Shown here piece by piece: positions 11,943-24,103 of a DNA stretch of 64,000 nucleotides. The DNA lies in the NCBI GenBank assembly GCA_037501455.1, contig CM074862.1, forward strand, positions 52,483,501 to 52,547,500, read 5' to 3'. The DNA comes from Lantana camara. Its lineage: Eukaryota > Streptophyta > Magnoliopsida > Lamiales > Verbenaceae. A program made the translations under genes and the position numbers. The notes under the pieces are model-generated. The model was given only the letters and a program-made list of their open reading frames with translations. It was not told where the DNA came from and did not search any database. Each line of letters begins with the position of its first letter. Positions within the stretch are counted from its first letter, which is position 1.

Positions 11943-12290
11943 TTAAATACAATAGCAATAGATTTCATGATGCACGTGATATGCATGGTTAGGGTACCGT
12001 TCACCGTTGATTATGCCATAAATATAGTTGATACCTTCGGCTACCACATTCGGATGAGCATTCATATTGTGCACCTCTCTCCCCAGAGCATATGCACGAG
12101 CCTGAACAAGTGGCCTCTGTCCCCCGGCAGACAACTCTCGTCGCTTCGGACACGTGTCTACTAGGTGCTCATTGCTTCCACAGCGCAGACATAGATTCAA
12201 ACGTTTCCTACAAGCCTCATAAGTATGTGTATCACGTCCGCAATAGGTGCAAAGAGGTTTTCCCGAAGATGATGTTGAAGTTGTACACTT
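11943..12290 (-). pseudogene. E3 nucleocapsid knuckles and truncated protease leader
   Basis: Minus-strand reading gives two CX2CX4HX4C knuckles (CTYCGRDTHTYEAC, then CLRCGSNEHLVDTC). The linker RAYALGREVHN corresponds to the pre-protease segment of E1 and E2. Shortly before the expected protease motif the homology ends, at about 12010, and the frame runs into an unrelated module before a stop at 11943. The knuckles are one frame away from the main gag frame, with the shift near 12290. Confidence 0.8.
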
Positions 12291-13189
12291 GGAGCTTTCG
12301 AGGCCGATCCTATTGATTGAGCTTTTTTCTGAGATCCTTCCTGAGGTGGCGAGGATTGATAAGAAATAGGCCTCTTTCCATTATTAGAATTTTGTCCGGA
12401 GTGAGGTACAGGCCTTCTCGCATTCACCGAGTCTTCAACTTTCAAAGCTTTCGTGGTAGCCTTGACCCAAGTACTCGTGTTAACCGCTTCCAAGGCTCTC
12501 TGTATGTCCGGTCGGAGTCCTTGTACGAACTGCATAGCTTTGTGAAAATCATCACTCGCTATATTGGGTGCATAGCGAGATAACCTTTCATACTCTGAAA
12601 TATACTCGGCCACAGACCTCGATCCTTGCTTCAATTCGGTAAATTCTCTCAACCTTCGAGTACGTGATGAGGGAGGGATGAACTTGTTCTTAAATTCTCT
12701 TGTAAATATTTCCCAATTAATCTCCTCTCCAGTTGCTCCCAATACAATCCGCGTGCTTTCCCACCAAGAGTAGGCTTCCCCTTGTATTAAAGTGATGGTG
12801 CATCGAGCCTTCTCTCGGGACTCACATGGAATGAGCTCCCATATCCTCTCTACCTCTTTCAGCCACATTTCCGCCTGTATATCATTTCCCTTGAAGAACT
12901 TAGGAGGTCTTTGATTCTGAAACTCCCTAAGTATAACAGAAAGCGGTGCCTCAGGCGGTACAACAGGTGCAGGTGGTGCTGGAGGTGCCGGTGGTACATA
13001 ATCTCGTAGCCTTTGATCTATAATATTGATAACTGAGTTAACAAAGGCCTCTGCCGGTGGTGGTTGTGGAGGTGGAGGTGTAGGAGTACGATCACGATGA
13101 TGACGTCGTCCTGGAGATCGATCACGATGTCTTCGTGGAGGCATCCTGTCAATAAACACTAAAATGCGTGCTATTTTTAGTCTATGCAT
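12197..13189 (-). CDS. gag: E3 Gag polyprotein (long frame, frameshifted before the knuckles)
   Basis: A 330-residue open frame. MPPRR (ATG at 13144-13142) is probably the ancestral start; an in-frame ATG at 13189 adds 15 residues, as in E1. The N-terminus is Arg/Ser-rich, then polyproline (about residues 36-85), then the gag domain (QNQRPPKFFKG, AYSWWEST, RLREFTELKQGSRSV, AMQFVQGL). Trp and Gln codons that are stops in E2 are intact here. The last ~35 residues are out of frame: a one-base loss near 12290 separates gag from its knuckles, so the product lacks nucleocapsid unless frameshifting occurs. It would form virus-like particles if functional. Confidence 0.85.
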   Translation of the reverse strand: MHRLKIARILVFIDRMPPRRHRDRSPGRRHHRDRTPTPPPPQPPPAEAFVNSVINIIDQRLRDYVPPAPPAPPAPVVPPEAPLSVILREFQNQRPPKFFKGNDIQAEMWLKEVERIWELIPCESREKARCTITLIQGEAYSWWESTRIVLGATGEEINWEIFTREFKNKFIPPSSRTRRLREFTELKQGSRSVAEYISEYERLSRYAPNIASDDFHKAMQFVQGLRPDIQRALEAVNTSTWVKATTKALKVEDSVNARRPVPHSGQNSNNGKRPISYQSSPPQEGSQKKAQSIGSASKAPSVQLQHHLRENLFAPIADVIHILMRLVGNV

Positions 13190-13336
13190 GTTAATGCAAA
13201 TAATTCAATCAGAATTCAAAATTTAAATCAATTAAGCACAAAGGAGAGGTATATATGCAACACATTGTCAAGTAGTCCCTAAGCCGTACGACCTAGACTC
13301 ACAAGACACAACACTAGAACCACGGTTTTGCAACCG

Positions 13337-13350
13337 GGCTCTGATACCAC
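13337..13350 (-). promoter_or_regulatory. E3 primer-binding site
   Basis: GGGCTCTGATACCA on the plus strand is the exact complement of the initiator-Met PBS TGGTATCAGAGCCC. The LTR begins a few bases beyond it at 13357. Confidence 0.92.
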
Positions 13351-13356
13351 TTAAGA

Positions 13357-16094
13357 TGTAGCACCCGGAACGCCGAGATGCCACACCCCCGCACCATAAG
13401 TCTAGCTCACACATGAAATGGGTAGTCCATATATGAACCGGACTCATGGCGAACGGGTGACAACAAAACTCAAAAGCTAGGCGGGTACCCTCAAATACAA
13501 CCAATAAACAATTCAGAGCAATAAAAGTGGAAGCAATAGCAATCAATACTTTTAGGTACCATATTTACATATTTATTTATAGATACCAACATTTATATAT
13601 ATCAATATAATATCATCTCCAAGTATAAATCCAAAACATGCTACAAAATAACTAGTAACAATACAAGAACAAAGTATGAAGGTGAAGTGCTAGACCCGAA
13701 TAAAAGACACGAGACTCTAATTCCCGCCTAGCACGAACCTGCAAAAACTGAAAAGTTGAGGTGTCAGTCCAACATGGACTGAGCGAGGGGTTTATAATTA
13801 AATAATAGCGCAATTACCATGCAAGCCATAATCTCGGGTAAGGGTTTATAAAATAGAAACAATATAAGTTCAATATTAAAATAGATCTCGCCCGAGATTA
13901 CAACTAATCCATTCAATCAATATAAACCTTATCAGTTCAATTCAATTCACTCAGTGGCCCGGCGAGTGAGGGCAATCTCCAACCTTACTCCAATTAGTGA
14001 ACAATACCATCTTTAGGTTTTATTTCAATAATTATCATACAATCATTAGTGTACACTTAGCATTTTCACGAACTCCTTCTTCCTCCGGTGATGGTGGGAT
14101 TGCAAGGCCCAACCATCCATGAACGGTGTACGTCGGGAACATGACTCCCACGCACGGGATTTCTTCCTCCACCAAACCTCCTGGTGGATTCAGAGGTGAT
14201 CCCAAAAATTGGTGAGGATAGTGCAAGAGTTACCCGTCAGCCCTTGCTTTCCCGGTTGGCTCAATACACTACCCTCGGGCCCATGTGAACACGATATGCT
14301 TACTCGCCAAAACACGATCAATCACGATAACACGATTATTCATTAGATCACGAAATCATTTGCAATCGGTTAGAGATTGTGGGAAAGATATATACATATA
14401 TATATACATTTGGCTGAAAACATCACGGAGGGTTGTAAGGGTTCTATATATATCTAGTAATTAAACCTCACCTCTACCAACCAAAAGAAGCAAGGAAGCA
14501 CCCTACGGACCGTGCTCCTCGTCTTCGGGACCAAGATCTGTGCAACAAGGATAAGTGTACATAAGACTCAACTCGAATGAACCAATTAAGACGCACGGCG
14601 AAGTTATAATCAAGATATTATGCAACAACAATCAAGGAGTGTCAAATAGGAGCATGATTATCAATTAAGCAAGTATATATATCACATAATTCACATATGG
14701 GAGCCAAGGAAGTGAAAGAAATACAATAAGAAAGGTTTTGGTGAAGTTTGGCCAAAACCGACAATTTTTGGAAATGTACATGTTGTGGGAAAACTGGAAT
14801 ATCTTAAATTCTAGAAGTGGGAATTGATTTTTGTTTGTTGGATATGAAAGTAGACACATAGACCTTTCCAACGCTATATGGCACGTTTTCTAATTCAAAC
14901 CGAGGTGAAAATGGCGTTGGTTCGAAGTTGGACAAAATGCAGGAAAAGGTGACACGCCCGTGTCACCAAAATACACTAAGCCGTGACACCCCCGTGTCAC
15001 GGTACAGAAACTCAATCCAAAGAACACCCCCGTGTCACGCTGAAGAGGGGAAAAGCGACACCCCCGTGTCACTGCACGTAACCGAAAAACAGGGCAAGAA
15101 AACAGGGGAGGTCGCGGGAAAAGGCTCCCAAACCACTCAATCACCAAACTACATCAAATAAACACTTGAAAACCAACATATAGCATGTATATGATCATAT
15201 ATATCAATTAATCATCATATAATCCAAGGAAACATGTATCAAATCATCAAGAATTCATCATCAAAATCCCATATAAACTCATGTTTTCCAACTTTCCTCT
15301 TATTCAAGAATTCATGCAAGTTATGAGATATAATGATCCTAAACATGTTTCTAAGCACTTATAACCAAGGAATCATATCATATTTATCAAACCCTACTCA
15401 AATATATCTCAAGGGATTCAATCAAATTCTCCATATACCTCAAGATGGAAGAAGAAATGGATGAAATGATGAGATGATGAAGATGATGCTCCTAACTTGT
15501 ATAATTCCTCCTTGAATTTGGCTTGAATTTGATGAAACCTTTCTTCCTTCCCTTGATGGTGTTTGAATCGGTTTTTAGTGTGTGAATGTGTGAAGTCTTG
15601 ATAAGAATGGATGAGTGGAAGGTGTGTATATCTTGAATATATGGTATATTGTATATAATGTATGTAATGTAACATAATTAGAGATATATATTATATATGT
15701 ATAAAGTTAGATATTATGCATATTATATATATAAAAATCCTTAGTGCTCTATTAATGTATATATATATACAATGCATGTGTGAGTGTAGGTCTCCAAGAA
15801 TTAGATGAATCACCACAATTTGCATTTTAGTCCCTTATGTATTTAAATGAATGCACACAAGTATCATTTCCAACAAATAAACATTTAACTCCCAAATCAT
15901 GAAATGCAATTAAGTCCATAAATTTAATGAAATGTTCAATTAAAGTCACATAAGACACTTAAGCACATTATCACTTAATTCACAAATTTCACATTAAGGA
16001 TAATTCATATAAAGCATGAACTTATAATACATATAATATTATGAAATGTAGATAAATCTTCACATAATGTGTAAATTGAAAACGGGGCGTTACA
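13357..16094 (-). repeat. E3 5' LTR (right copy)
   Basis: 2738 bp, offset 4610 from the left copy. The substitutions I noticed are at 13696, 15016 and 15992 (against 9086, 10406 and 11382). It includes the same palindrome cluster, inverted repeats and splice-like sites. Only an indel-aware alignment could confirm that no other difference exists. Confidence 0.93.
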
Positions 16095-17931
16095 AGGGAA
16101 AAGTGATCGCTTATGCTTCCAGGAAGCTAAAGGAATATGAAAAGAATTATCCTACACACGACCTGGAGCTTGCAGCCGTGATCTTTGCTCTCGGGAAATG
16201 GAGACATTATCTATACGGGACTTCCTTTGAGATTTTTACCGACCACAAGAGCCTCCAGTACTTATTCACGCAGAAGGATTAAAATATGAGGCAACGGCGT
16301 TAGATGGAAAAATTAGAAGACTATGATTGCACAATCAAGTATCATCCAGGAAAAGCCAATGTGCACTTAGTAGGAATGCAGGTGTGTCGAGTTTGGAAAT
16401 AAAGGAAAGTGAGGAAGTTGCTCCGGTTGTTTTAAAGGCTCGGTTTTCGAATATCACAATTCAGTCGGAATTGAAGTATCGGTTATTTTACGCTCAGAAT
16501 AAGGTTCCGGAAGTTCAGAAGCTTGTCAGTAAAGCTAGGGCTGATGCGGAGAGTCCTTTCGGGTTTGATGAGACCAGGTTGCTTCGATTTAGAAACAGGG
16601 TAGTAGTACCTGACGAGTTAAATCGGGTTCTACTCGACGAAGCTCACAAGTCAGCCTATTCGATCAACCCAGGAGGAAACAAAATGTATAAGGATTTGAA
16701 GCAGTACTATTAGTGGAATGGGATGAAAGAGACGTGGCTGAGTATGTGAAATATTGCCTGACTTGTCAGAAAGTGAAAGCTGAGCACCAAAAGCCCGCGG
16801 GACTTCTACAACCGTTACCTATTCCCGAATGGAAGTGGGAACAAGTAACGATGGACTTTGTTTCCGGGTTACTGAAGGTGAAAGGTGGGTTTGATGGAAT
16901 TTGGGTAATCGTGGATAGATTTACCAAGTCTGCTCACTTTCTACCGGTCCGGATGTCTTATAAGATCCCAAAGTTGGCTGAAATCTATAACAGGGAAATT
17001 ATTCGACTTCATGGCATTCCGATGAGTATAGTTTCAGACCGAGACCCGAGATTTACATCGAAATTGTGGCAAGAATTGCAGGCGGTTCTGGGAACGAGGC
17101 TCAAGTTTAGTACAACATTTCATCCACAAACAGACGGTCAAACTGAAAGGTTAATCAGATATTTGGAAGAACTATTTCGGGCGTGCGCGATGGATTTTCA
17201 TAATTCTTGGCAAGAACAGGTTCCTTTGATTGAGTTTGCTTATAATAACAGCTTTCAGGCTTCGATCAGGATGGCTCTGTATGAACTTCTTTATGGAAGA
17301 AAGTGCCGATCTCCGTTGTTTTTCGACTTGGAAGAGTGGAAATGGTCGAAGCAGGAAGGGGTAAAGAAAGGTGAAAGATTTGAGAAACCTTCCAAAGTCG
17401 TTCAGGCTATGATTGAAAAAGTTCAAGTGATTCAACAGCGGATGAAGGCTGTGCAAGACAGGCAAAAGAGCTATGCCGATACGCGTCGAAGAGATCTAGA
17501 ATTTGAAGTTGGTGACCGGGTATTTTTTAAGGTGTCACCAAGGAAAGGTTTCACCCGGATCGGGAAAGGAGGAAAGCTTAATCCTCGTTACTTAGGTCCT
17601 TTTGAGATTCTTGAAAGAATAGGCGAGTTAGCCTATCGGTTGGACCTACCACCGAGTCTTACGGGGATTCACAATGTTTCACGTATCCCGATTAAGGAAA
17701 TATTACCCCGATGAGACCACGATTCTCCCCGTGGAAGAAGTGGAACTGGAACCAAATTTGACATTTGTTCAGAGGCCGGTTAAAATCTTGGATCGGAAAT
17801 TTCAGGAGTTGAGAAACCGGAGGATTCCCATGGTTAAAGTTTTGTGGAGAAGTGACAAAACCGATGAAGCTACGTGGGAAACTGAAGATAAAGTGAAACG
17901 GTTCCACCCGGAGTTGTTCACGCAAGACTAG
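16095..17931 (+). pseudogene. pol: E2 pol, second part: RNase H, integrase, chromodomain-like tail
   Basis: RNase H resumes with [10 protein letters not shown] and [19 protein letters not shown] (about 16160-16220). Stops occur near 16281 and 16300, and the frame shifts near 16345. The integrase zinc region (H-H ... CLTC near 16760) is followed by a core with the triad intact: Asp 16854-16856, Asp 17037-17039, Glu 17145-17147, giving the D-D-35-E spacing. A TAG at 16711 replaces a conserved Trp. The C-terminal part runs through GDRVFFK and GPFEILE to a frame change near 17680. It then reads a chromodomain-like tail (VKVLWRS ... ATWETEDKV, about 17830-17895) ending at 17931. The tail supports a chromovirus, closest in style to Tekay/Del. 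Confidence 0.9.
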
Positions 17932-17932
17932 A

Positions 17933-17969
17933 GAATCTGGGGACCAGATTCTTTTAAGGAGGGGAGAGT
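17933..17969 (+). promoter_or_regulatory. E2 polypurine tract with adjoining stem-loop
   Basis: The perfect hairpin GAATCTGG-GGA-CCAGATTC (17933-17951) is followed at once by TTTTAAGGAGGGGAGAGT, which abuts the 3' LTR at 17970. Confidence 0.85.
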
Positions 17970-20624
17970 TGTAACGCCCAGGTTCCGGATGAACAGGTAA
18001 GCACGCCATGTGTGAGATTTTGAGTGTAGGAATTTATTTTATTCTTCAATTTTATAAAATTCTTACATGACATATCATATTTTTATAAAATTCCTGAAAC
18101 ATCGTTCATATGAATTATGTGAATTCATATCATTGAAAATATTAATTCGTGACACTAAAAATATTTATCTCATAAAACCATTACCGAAAGTGCTTTAATT
18201 ACCGACTTGTCCCTACTTGATATTCTTCCTAAACTTTAGGGACTTAATTGCATAGTTTTCCAAGGACCTAATTGGTCATATTTCAAAATCACATACACTT
18301 GATTGCATAAATTGAACTCTTAGAGGATTAAGCCGCAATTTGAACATTTCACATTTTTCCAAAATGGTGAATCACGTAAGATGGCTTCTCTATGCTTCCT
18401 TGATCATTTCTATCTAAATTTCCCAACAACTTTTCTCTCTCTCTCTTGGTATCAAGTAGCAAGAAGAAGGAAGAGATTTTCATACTTGTCTTCAGGAATT
18501 TTCCATGAAATATTGCAAGAATTGGGAGTTGATCATCATCTTCATCCATTTTCTTCATTTCTTTCATTCTAAGGTTGGTTGTGCATGAATGGATGATTCT
18601 TGAGCATATATGTATGAGCTAAGGTTTGGGAATTGTATGCTAGATGGATTAATTGTAGATGGAAGCATGATTAGGAGATCATATCTTCAAAGATGGCATG
18701 ATGTATTCATGGAATTGTTGGAAATTTGGCTTGAATGATCTATATGAGCATGATTATGGAACCTTGAATTCTTGATGGTATTTCATGTTTTAAGTGTTTG
18801 AAGTGTTCTATTATCATCCTTTGAATATATATGCATCATATTTCCAGAAAACCATAGCTTTGTTGGTCAAAAATTGGACTTTTGTTGCTTTGTTGTCATC
18901 CCGTAGCTATGCTCTATTCTTCTCTGTTTCTTTCCAGTTGCAGAACTGGGAATGACCGTTCCCAGCCTCAAGGCTTTGTGGGAACCGGCGTTCCCACCTT
19001 TTCAAATGAAATAGGCGGCCGAGACTGGGAACGGCCGTTCCCATTTTGGCCTGCGTGCCGGAAGGGCCGTTCCCAGCTTCCGCGTGTTTTAAAATGGAAA
19101 TCGTTAGCGCATTTTTGTGGTTTATGGGAACGGCCCTTCCCATTTACAAAGGGAACCCGGAATGGCCGTTCCTAGGGGTCTGACAGAACAAAATTCTCTG
19201 CATAAAATTATGATTTTAGCCCCTCGATCCGACGACTTCTTTGACCCCGAATTGCATTTATATGATCCAATATGTACTGAAACAAGATGTTATCATGCCA
19301 TATTGCATTTTCCTCGTCATCTCGTTGTGTTTTCGCCGTTCGTCATATTTGGTCCATTTTAGGTCATGTCTCACATATACACGTCGTGTTTGCACAGGTC
19401 ACGAGGCCGTGGACGAGGAGCAGGCTCCGTAGAGCATATCCTTGTTTTATTTTGTAAGAAACGGTGAGGTTTTGTTTTAGGTATATAGAACCCTACAACC
19501 TTTATGTGCTATTTTCGGCCAAAACGTATTATATCTCTAAACGTTTTCAAAATTATAAATATTTCAAGCAAGCAAGCCATTATTTTCATGATTTCAAGCA
19601 AGTTTGGCGAGTACATGATTGCACGTGGGCCCGAGGGTAATTCTTGAGCCAACCGGGAATGCAAGGGCTGACGGATAACTCCTGAATTATCCTCACATTG
19701 TTGGGATCACCCCCGAAACCACTAGGAGATTAGTGGTGGAAGGAGTTCCGTGTCTAGGGAGTCATGTTCCCTATACACACCATGTCGTGGATAGTTGGAC
19801 CTTGCAAACCCGCTATCACCCGGAGGAAGAAGGAGACTGGGTTAATCCGGCATGTCGGGTTATCTTCGGGTTATTGCATGTTTCAATCATGAAATTGTCT
19901 ATGTGAGCACTAAATTGAAATGCATGATCATGCATTGAATTGATAAAGCAAGCACGTATTGTCACGTTAGGTGTAAAGGTTGGAGAATCGCCCTACTCGC
20001 CGGGGCCACATGTTCATGAAATGATCAAATTAACATGTTAAAATGATTAGTTGTAATCTCGGGCAAAGAACGAGTTTTCTTGAACTATATATACTTATTT
20101 CCTTTCCAAGTCTTCACCCGAGACTATGACATGCATGTGATGTGTTATATATCTATTTATTGCCCCTCACTCAGTCTTCGGTAGACTGATACTTCACTTT
20201 TCAGGTACTTGATAGCGTGGTCGTGCTAGGCGGGAGTCTGGTCAAGTTTTGCATTGCACGGGTCTAGCATTGTACCTTGCATGTATAAACTTTTGCTAGT
20301 TTTGCATGTTATGATCATAGTCTTACATTTTGGATACTTGAGCATGTATAGAATATGAAGAGATGATAATGTATTGATAGTTAAGTTTGGTATCTATTAT
20401 ATATCTATCTGTAAATATGGTACCTATATGTATGATTGACGTATTGCTTCCGCTTTCATTTCATGTTTGGTTTGATTATGTTGGGGAGTGTCCTGCCAAG
20501 CTCGTTTTTTTTTTTATTGTCACCCCGTTCGCTATATTTTTGGTTTATGTATGGATTGTCCGTTTCATACGTGGATCGAGGCTATAGTGCGGGGGATGTA
20601 GTGCCTTGGGGTTAGGGTGCTACA
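17970..20624 (+). repeat. E2 3' LTR
   Basis: 2655 bp, homologous along its length to 3401-6051 with several percent substitutions. The palindrome cluster is at about 18947-19175. The donor-like site has decayed to ACG|GTGAGG at 19461; the acceptor-like CAG ends at 20204. The second arm of the LTR inverted repeat is mutated (TCCTGCCAAGC near 20490). Confidence 0.92.
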
Positions 20625-20629
20625 GGCAG

Positions 20630-21951
20630 AGTCCGAAGAATGTCTCAGAAGTAAGGAGTTTCTTGGGTTTGGCGGGTTATTATAGTAGATTTGTGTAGGA
20701 TTTCTTGAAGGTTGCCGCTCCTTTGACCCGACTAACGAAGAAAGAGGTTAAATTTGAATGGGATGAGAAGTGTGAGGCGAGCTTTCAACTCTTAAAGGAA
20801 AAGTTGACAACTGCACTAATATTAGCACTTCCCAAAGGTACTGAAGGATACACGGTCTATACGGACACCTCGAAGGAAGGTTTGGTATGTGTTTTGATGC
20901 AGAATGGAAAAGTAATTGCCTACGCCTCAAGGAAATTGAAAGATCATGGATAGAATTACCACACTCATGATCTCGAGTTAGCAGCGGTGATCTTTGCTTT
21001 GGGAAAATGGAGACACTATCTTTATGGAATTTCTTTTGAGATCTTTTCCGACCATAAAAGTCTCCAGTATTTATTCTCTCAGAAGGAGTTGAACAAGAGA
21101 CAAAGGCGTTGGATGGAGATCTTGACGGATTATGAGTGTACAATACGATATCATCCCGGTAAAGCCAACGTGGTCATGGATGCACTGAGTAGGAAAGCTA
21201 CTGTGTCTAATGTGAAAGTAGAAATTGAAGATGAGATTGAATCATTCAAGTTGAGGGCTAGTATCCTGAGTATCTCGGTTCAGCCAGATCTTCAGCAGAG
21301 GTTGTTTGATGCTCAAAGAAACGATCCCAAGGTTCAGAGATTAGCTGAGAAAGTTAAAGACGATCCAGAGTGCCCGTTTGGATTTGATGATACGGGACTC
21401 TTGAGGTTTAAGAACAGAGTTGTAGTACCGGATAAGTTGAAGAGAATTATTTTGGAAGAGGCTCACCGGTCAGGATACTCGATACATCCCGGAGGTAATA
21501 AGATGTATAAGGATTTGAAATAGTTTTATTGGTGGAACGGACTTAAAAGGGATGTAATTAATTTCGTCAAACATTGTTTGACATGTCAAGTTATGAAAGC
21601 TGAGCATCAAAAGCTATCGGGGCTACTTCAACCATTACCGATTCTAGAATGGAAATGGGAACAAATTGCTATGGATTTCGTTTCAGGCTTACCAAGAGTA
21701 AAAGGTGGACATGATGGAATTTGGGTGATTGTAGATCGGTTGACAAAATCGGCACATTTTCTTGTTATTCGAATGTCGGATAAAGTGACCAAATTAGCTA
21801 AGAAGTATGTAGATGAGATTGCCCGACTTCATGAAGTGCCGGTAAGCATTGTTTCGGATCGGGATTCAAGGTTCGCTTGGAAATTTTGGTAGGAATTACA
21901 AAGAAATCTGGGAACAAGGCTTCAATTCAGCACAACTTTCCATCCTCAGAC
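20630..21951 (+). pseudogene. pol: E1 pol, middle part: RT thumb, RNase H, integrase core
   Basis: Continues E1 pol after the E2 [19 protein letters not shown], then RNase H with YTDTSKEG (canonical A replaced by T) and [15 protein letters not shown] near 20980. The integrase zinc region and core follow, with MDFVSGLP near 21675 and VSDRDSRF near 21855. Stops at 20697, about 20951, 21521 and 21890 are mostly TAG at Gln positions. It breaks off at HPQT (21951), where E4 begins. Confidence 0.9.
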
Positions 21952-22393
21952 TGTAACGCCTCCCCAACACTACAACCCCGCACCACAATACTCCCTGAGT
22001 GGAGGTTAGACCCGACACTGAAGAAATACTACGGCGAACGGTCAGGATAATATATGAATGGAGTGTATGTCACAGTGCAGCGGAAGATAAAGAGATTTAA
22101 CTTTACCAATGAACGGGGAGGATAACGTACAATGAGCAAGGACTATGATTATTGATCAAAGTAGCTCGCAAAAGAGTACAATAGGTTGATATGCAAGGAC
22201 AAAGTATGAGATGGTTTGTTTCTACAGAGAGTAGGCTCAAGACAGTGTACTCTTAGGATCGGATCCAACCTACGGTTGTAATGCTTCAAGATATCTCTAG
22301 TTGTCGTTCATTGATTCCTGAAATCATGCATTTTAAAATAGGCGAGAGGGTTAGTCAAAGTGACTAAGTGAAGGGGGTATGAGGGTTTATAGA

Positions 22394-22426
<33 letters not shown>

Positions 22427-24037
22427 GATCAAGAAGATATTGATCTACAATATGGACAATAGGATATAGCAAATATGGAACGGTTCATGATATGTGTAAA
22501 ACAGGGATAGGGGTAGTTTGAAATATTTGTAAAAGTATGAACCTTTTGTAACAAGAACATTAATGCCAGTAAGCTAGGCCTCTCCATCCATAACTCTTTA
22601 AATTGGTAAAATAGTATCGGGTTGATCAAGGCACCGATACTTCAATAAAACTAAGAATATTAACTCCACTACTCCTTGATGTTAATAGGGAATCAAACCC
22701 TAGAGACCACGAACACGATTCGGGAGGCAACTATCTCTCCCTCATCCCTTGGCGTGGAGTAACCAACCTCCAGTTAAACCACTACCAAGAGGTGGTGGCA
22801 GTCCGCAACACCAACAATACCCTTGGCCCGATATCTTCCGGGTAATTGCTCGCTACGGATACAGCCGGGGCCCATGACATGAATCAAGAATAATATTTTG
22901 CTTGCATAACCCGGAATCAACGTTTGATAAAGTGGACTTAGTATATAATGTCCTGGTAAAACGTTGATTTTGGCATGAAAGTATTTTCCCTTTAAAATTG
23001 ATATGATAATATAATACTATGTATATAGGATAATAAATCATAAATAATAGGTAGGCTTGAAAATAGTTGTTATATAGATACATAGATATAGGTATGATTC
23101 CAGTTGAAAATATTTTAACCCTCACCTATACCGGTAGTCAGATATTGTAATGTGGATTCCAGTGCGCCTGAAAGTATTAACTACTATAGGCTTTGAAATA
23201 TGTTCAAATAAGCACATAAAACACATAATGTTCATGCATAAAAGGATTACATATTATTTTAATCAAGTAAACACATAAACTATATCATGTTAGAGAATTC
23301 CCGATAGACTCTATTTTAAACCGTTTAAGGGAAATTAAGTAATTAATCAGGTTTCATGAATTCTTTAACCACTTAAATATTTATTAATCACATTATAATC
23401 CTAATTAGAACATTAGAGTAGAAATTTAGAATTTAATTTGACAATGTAGGTTATATTTTGAAAATAATTCACAATTTACTGATTTTTGGAAAATTCGGAT
23501 AAAATCTTTATTTAAAAATTTCAATACTAATTTTGTAATTATTTTAATAATATTTTCGAAATATTCAGCCTATGGGTTGACCAAAAAGTCAAAATTACTA
23601 TTTAAAACATTTACTATTCAAATTCTTAAGAATTAAACACTTTATAACATCAAATCAATATCTCACACATACACTAGCACACGATCCACACATTGATCCA
23701 AGAAGATCAAGAACATATTCTTAAGTCTATTTGAATATTCAAAGGAGGTGTGTAACATACTTGATCATATGCATATTTGTAACATAGAATTTGAAACATA
23801 ATATAGCAAAATATATAAATTCTCTATGAAAAATAATTCTAAATAAATTGTTCTAAGAATGAATTTAATCAAACAAGATCATGAATATTTAAATCCATGA
23901 ATGTACTATATTATATCGTAAATAATGCATTTAATTAAATATAATTCATGAAAATGTAACATTTTATATCTAATCATGAAATATTAATTCATAAAGCATA
24001 AATTCACATTAAAGCATAAATTAAGTAAGCATGAATT
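21952..24037 (-). repeat. E4 left LTR, first segment
   Basis: AT-rich LTR with a TA microsatellite at about 22390-22426 and an AG|GTGAGG box (minus strand) at 23120-23127. It carries about 80 bp near 22534-22615 that the right LTR lacks. It is interrupted at 24037 by the LINE and resumes at 36510. No gene-like frame. Confidence 0.85.
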
Positions 24038-24057
24038 TTTTATTTTTTATTTTTAAA
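24038..24057 (-). other. E5 LINE A-rich tail
   Basis: TTTTATTTTTTATTTTTAAA on the plus strand, i.e. an AAAAATAAAAAATAAAA-type 3' tail at the junction with the TSD. Confidence 0.8.
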
Positions 24058-24103
24058 AAGAACCGGTCAAAGAGACCGTGAGGTTATTAGGGAGGTCCTT
24101 ACC

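Larger units (their letters stand above)
8747..16094 (-). mobile_element. E3: gag-only LTR retrotransposon (TR-GAG type) inserted in E2
   Basis: 7348 bp with a perfect TSD, AGGGA, at 8742-8746 and 16095-16099. Read on the minus strand the LTRs start TGTAACGCCCCG and end GGGTGCTACA. The two LTRs are both 2738 bp; I saw only three substitutions between them, so insertion was very recent. The 1872-bp interior holds PBS, a long gag frame, a zinc-knuckle region, a few residues of pre-protease, a hairpin array and PPT. Protease, RT, RNase H and integrase are absent. This matches TR-GAG elements, which are thought to move with enzymes supplied in trans. The gag resembles E2 gag, so the source was probably Tekay-like. 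Confidence 0.9.
3401..20624 (+). mobile_element. E2: Ty3/Gypsy Tekay-like element inserted in E1 RT
   Basis: The full element has TGTAACGCCC and GTGCTACA termini and a perfect 5-bp TSD, GGCAG, at 3396-3400 and 20625-20629. LTRs are 2651 and 2655 bp and differ by several percent in the stretches compared. The interior holds PBS, gag, PR, RT, RNase H, integrase with intact D-D-35-E, chromodomain-like tail and PPT, and is interrupted by E3 at 8747-16094. It is homologous to E1 throughout. At least eight stops, several frameshifts and a catalytic RT substitution make it defective. Its own length without E3 is about 9.9 kb. Confidence 0.92.

Noticed and set aside
12317..12583. Plus-strand frames across 11967-12583
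   Set aside because: Antisense to the E3 gag, which has clear domain homology on the minus strand.
13337..13350. Initiator-Met tRNA gene matches (also at 798, 6060, 31803 and 38173)
   Set aside because: Only the 13-14 bases of a primer-binding site are present; there is no cloverleaf.
22390..22426. TA-rich microsatellites (also about 54219-54238 and 60996-61014)
   Set aside because: Ordinary short tandem repeats inside LTRs; no further meaning seen.
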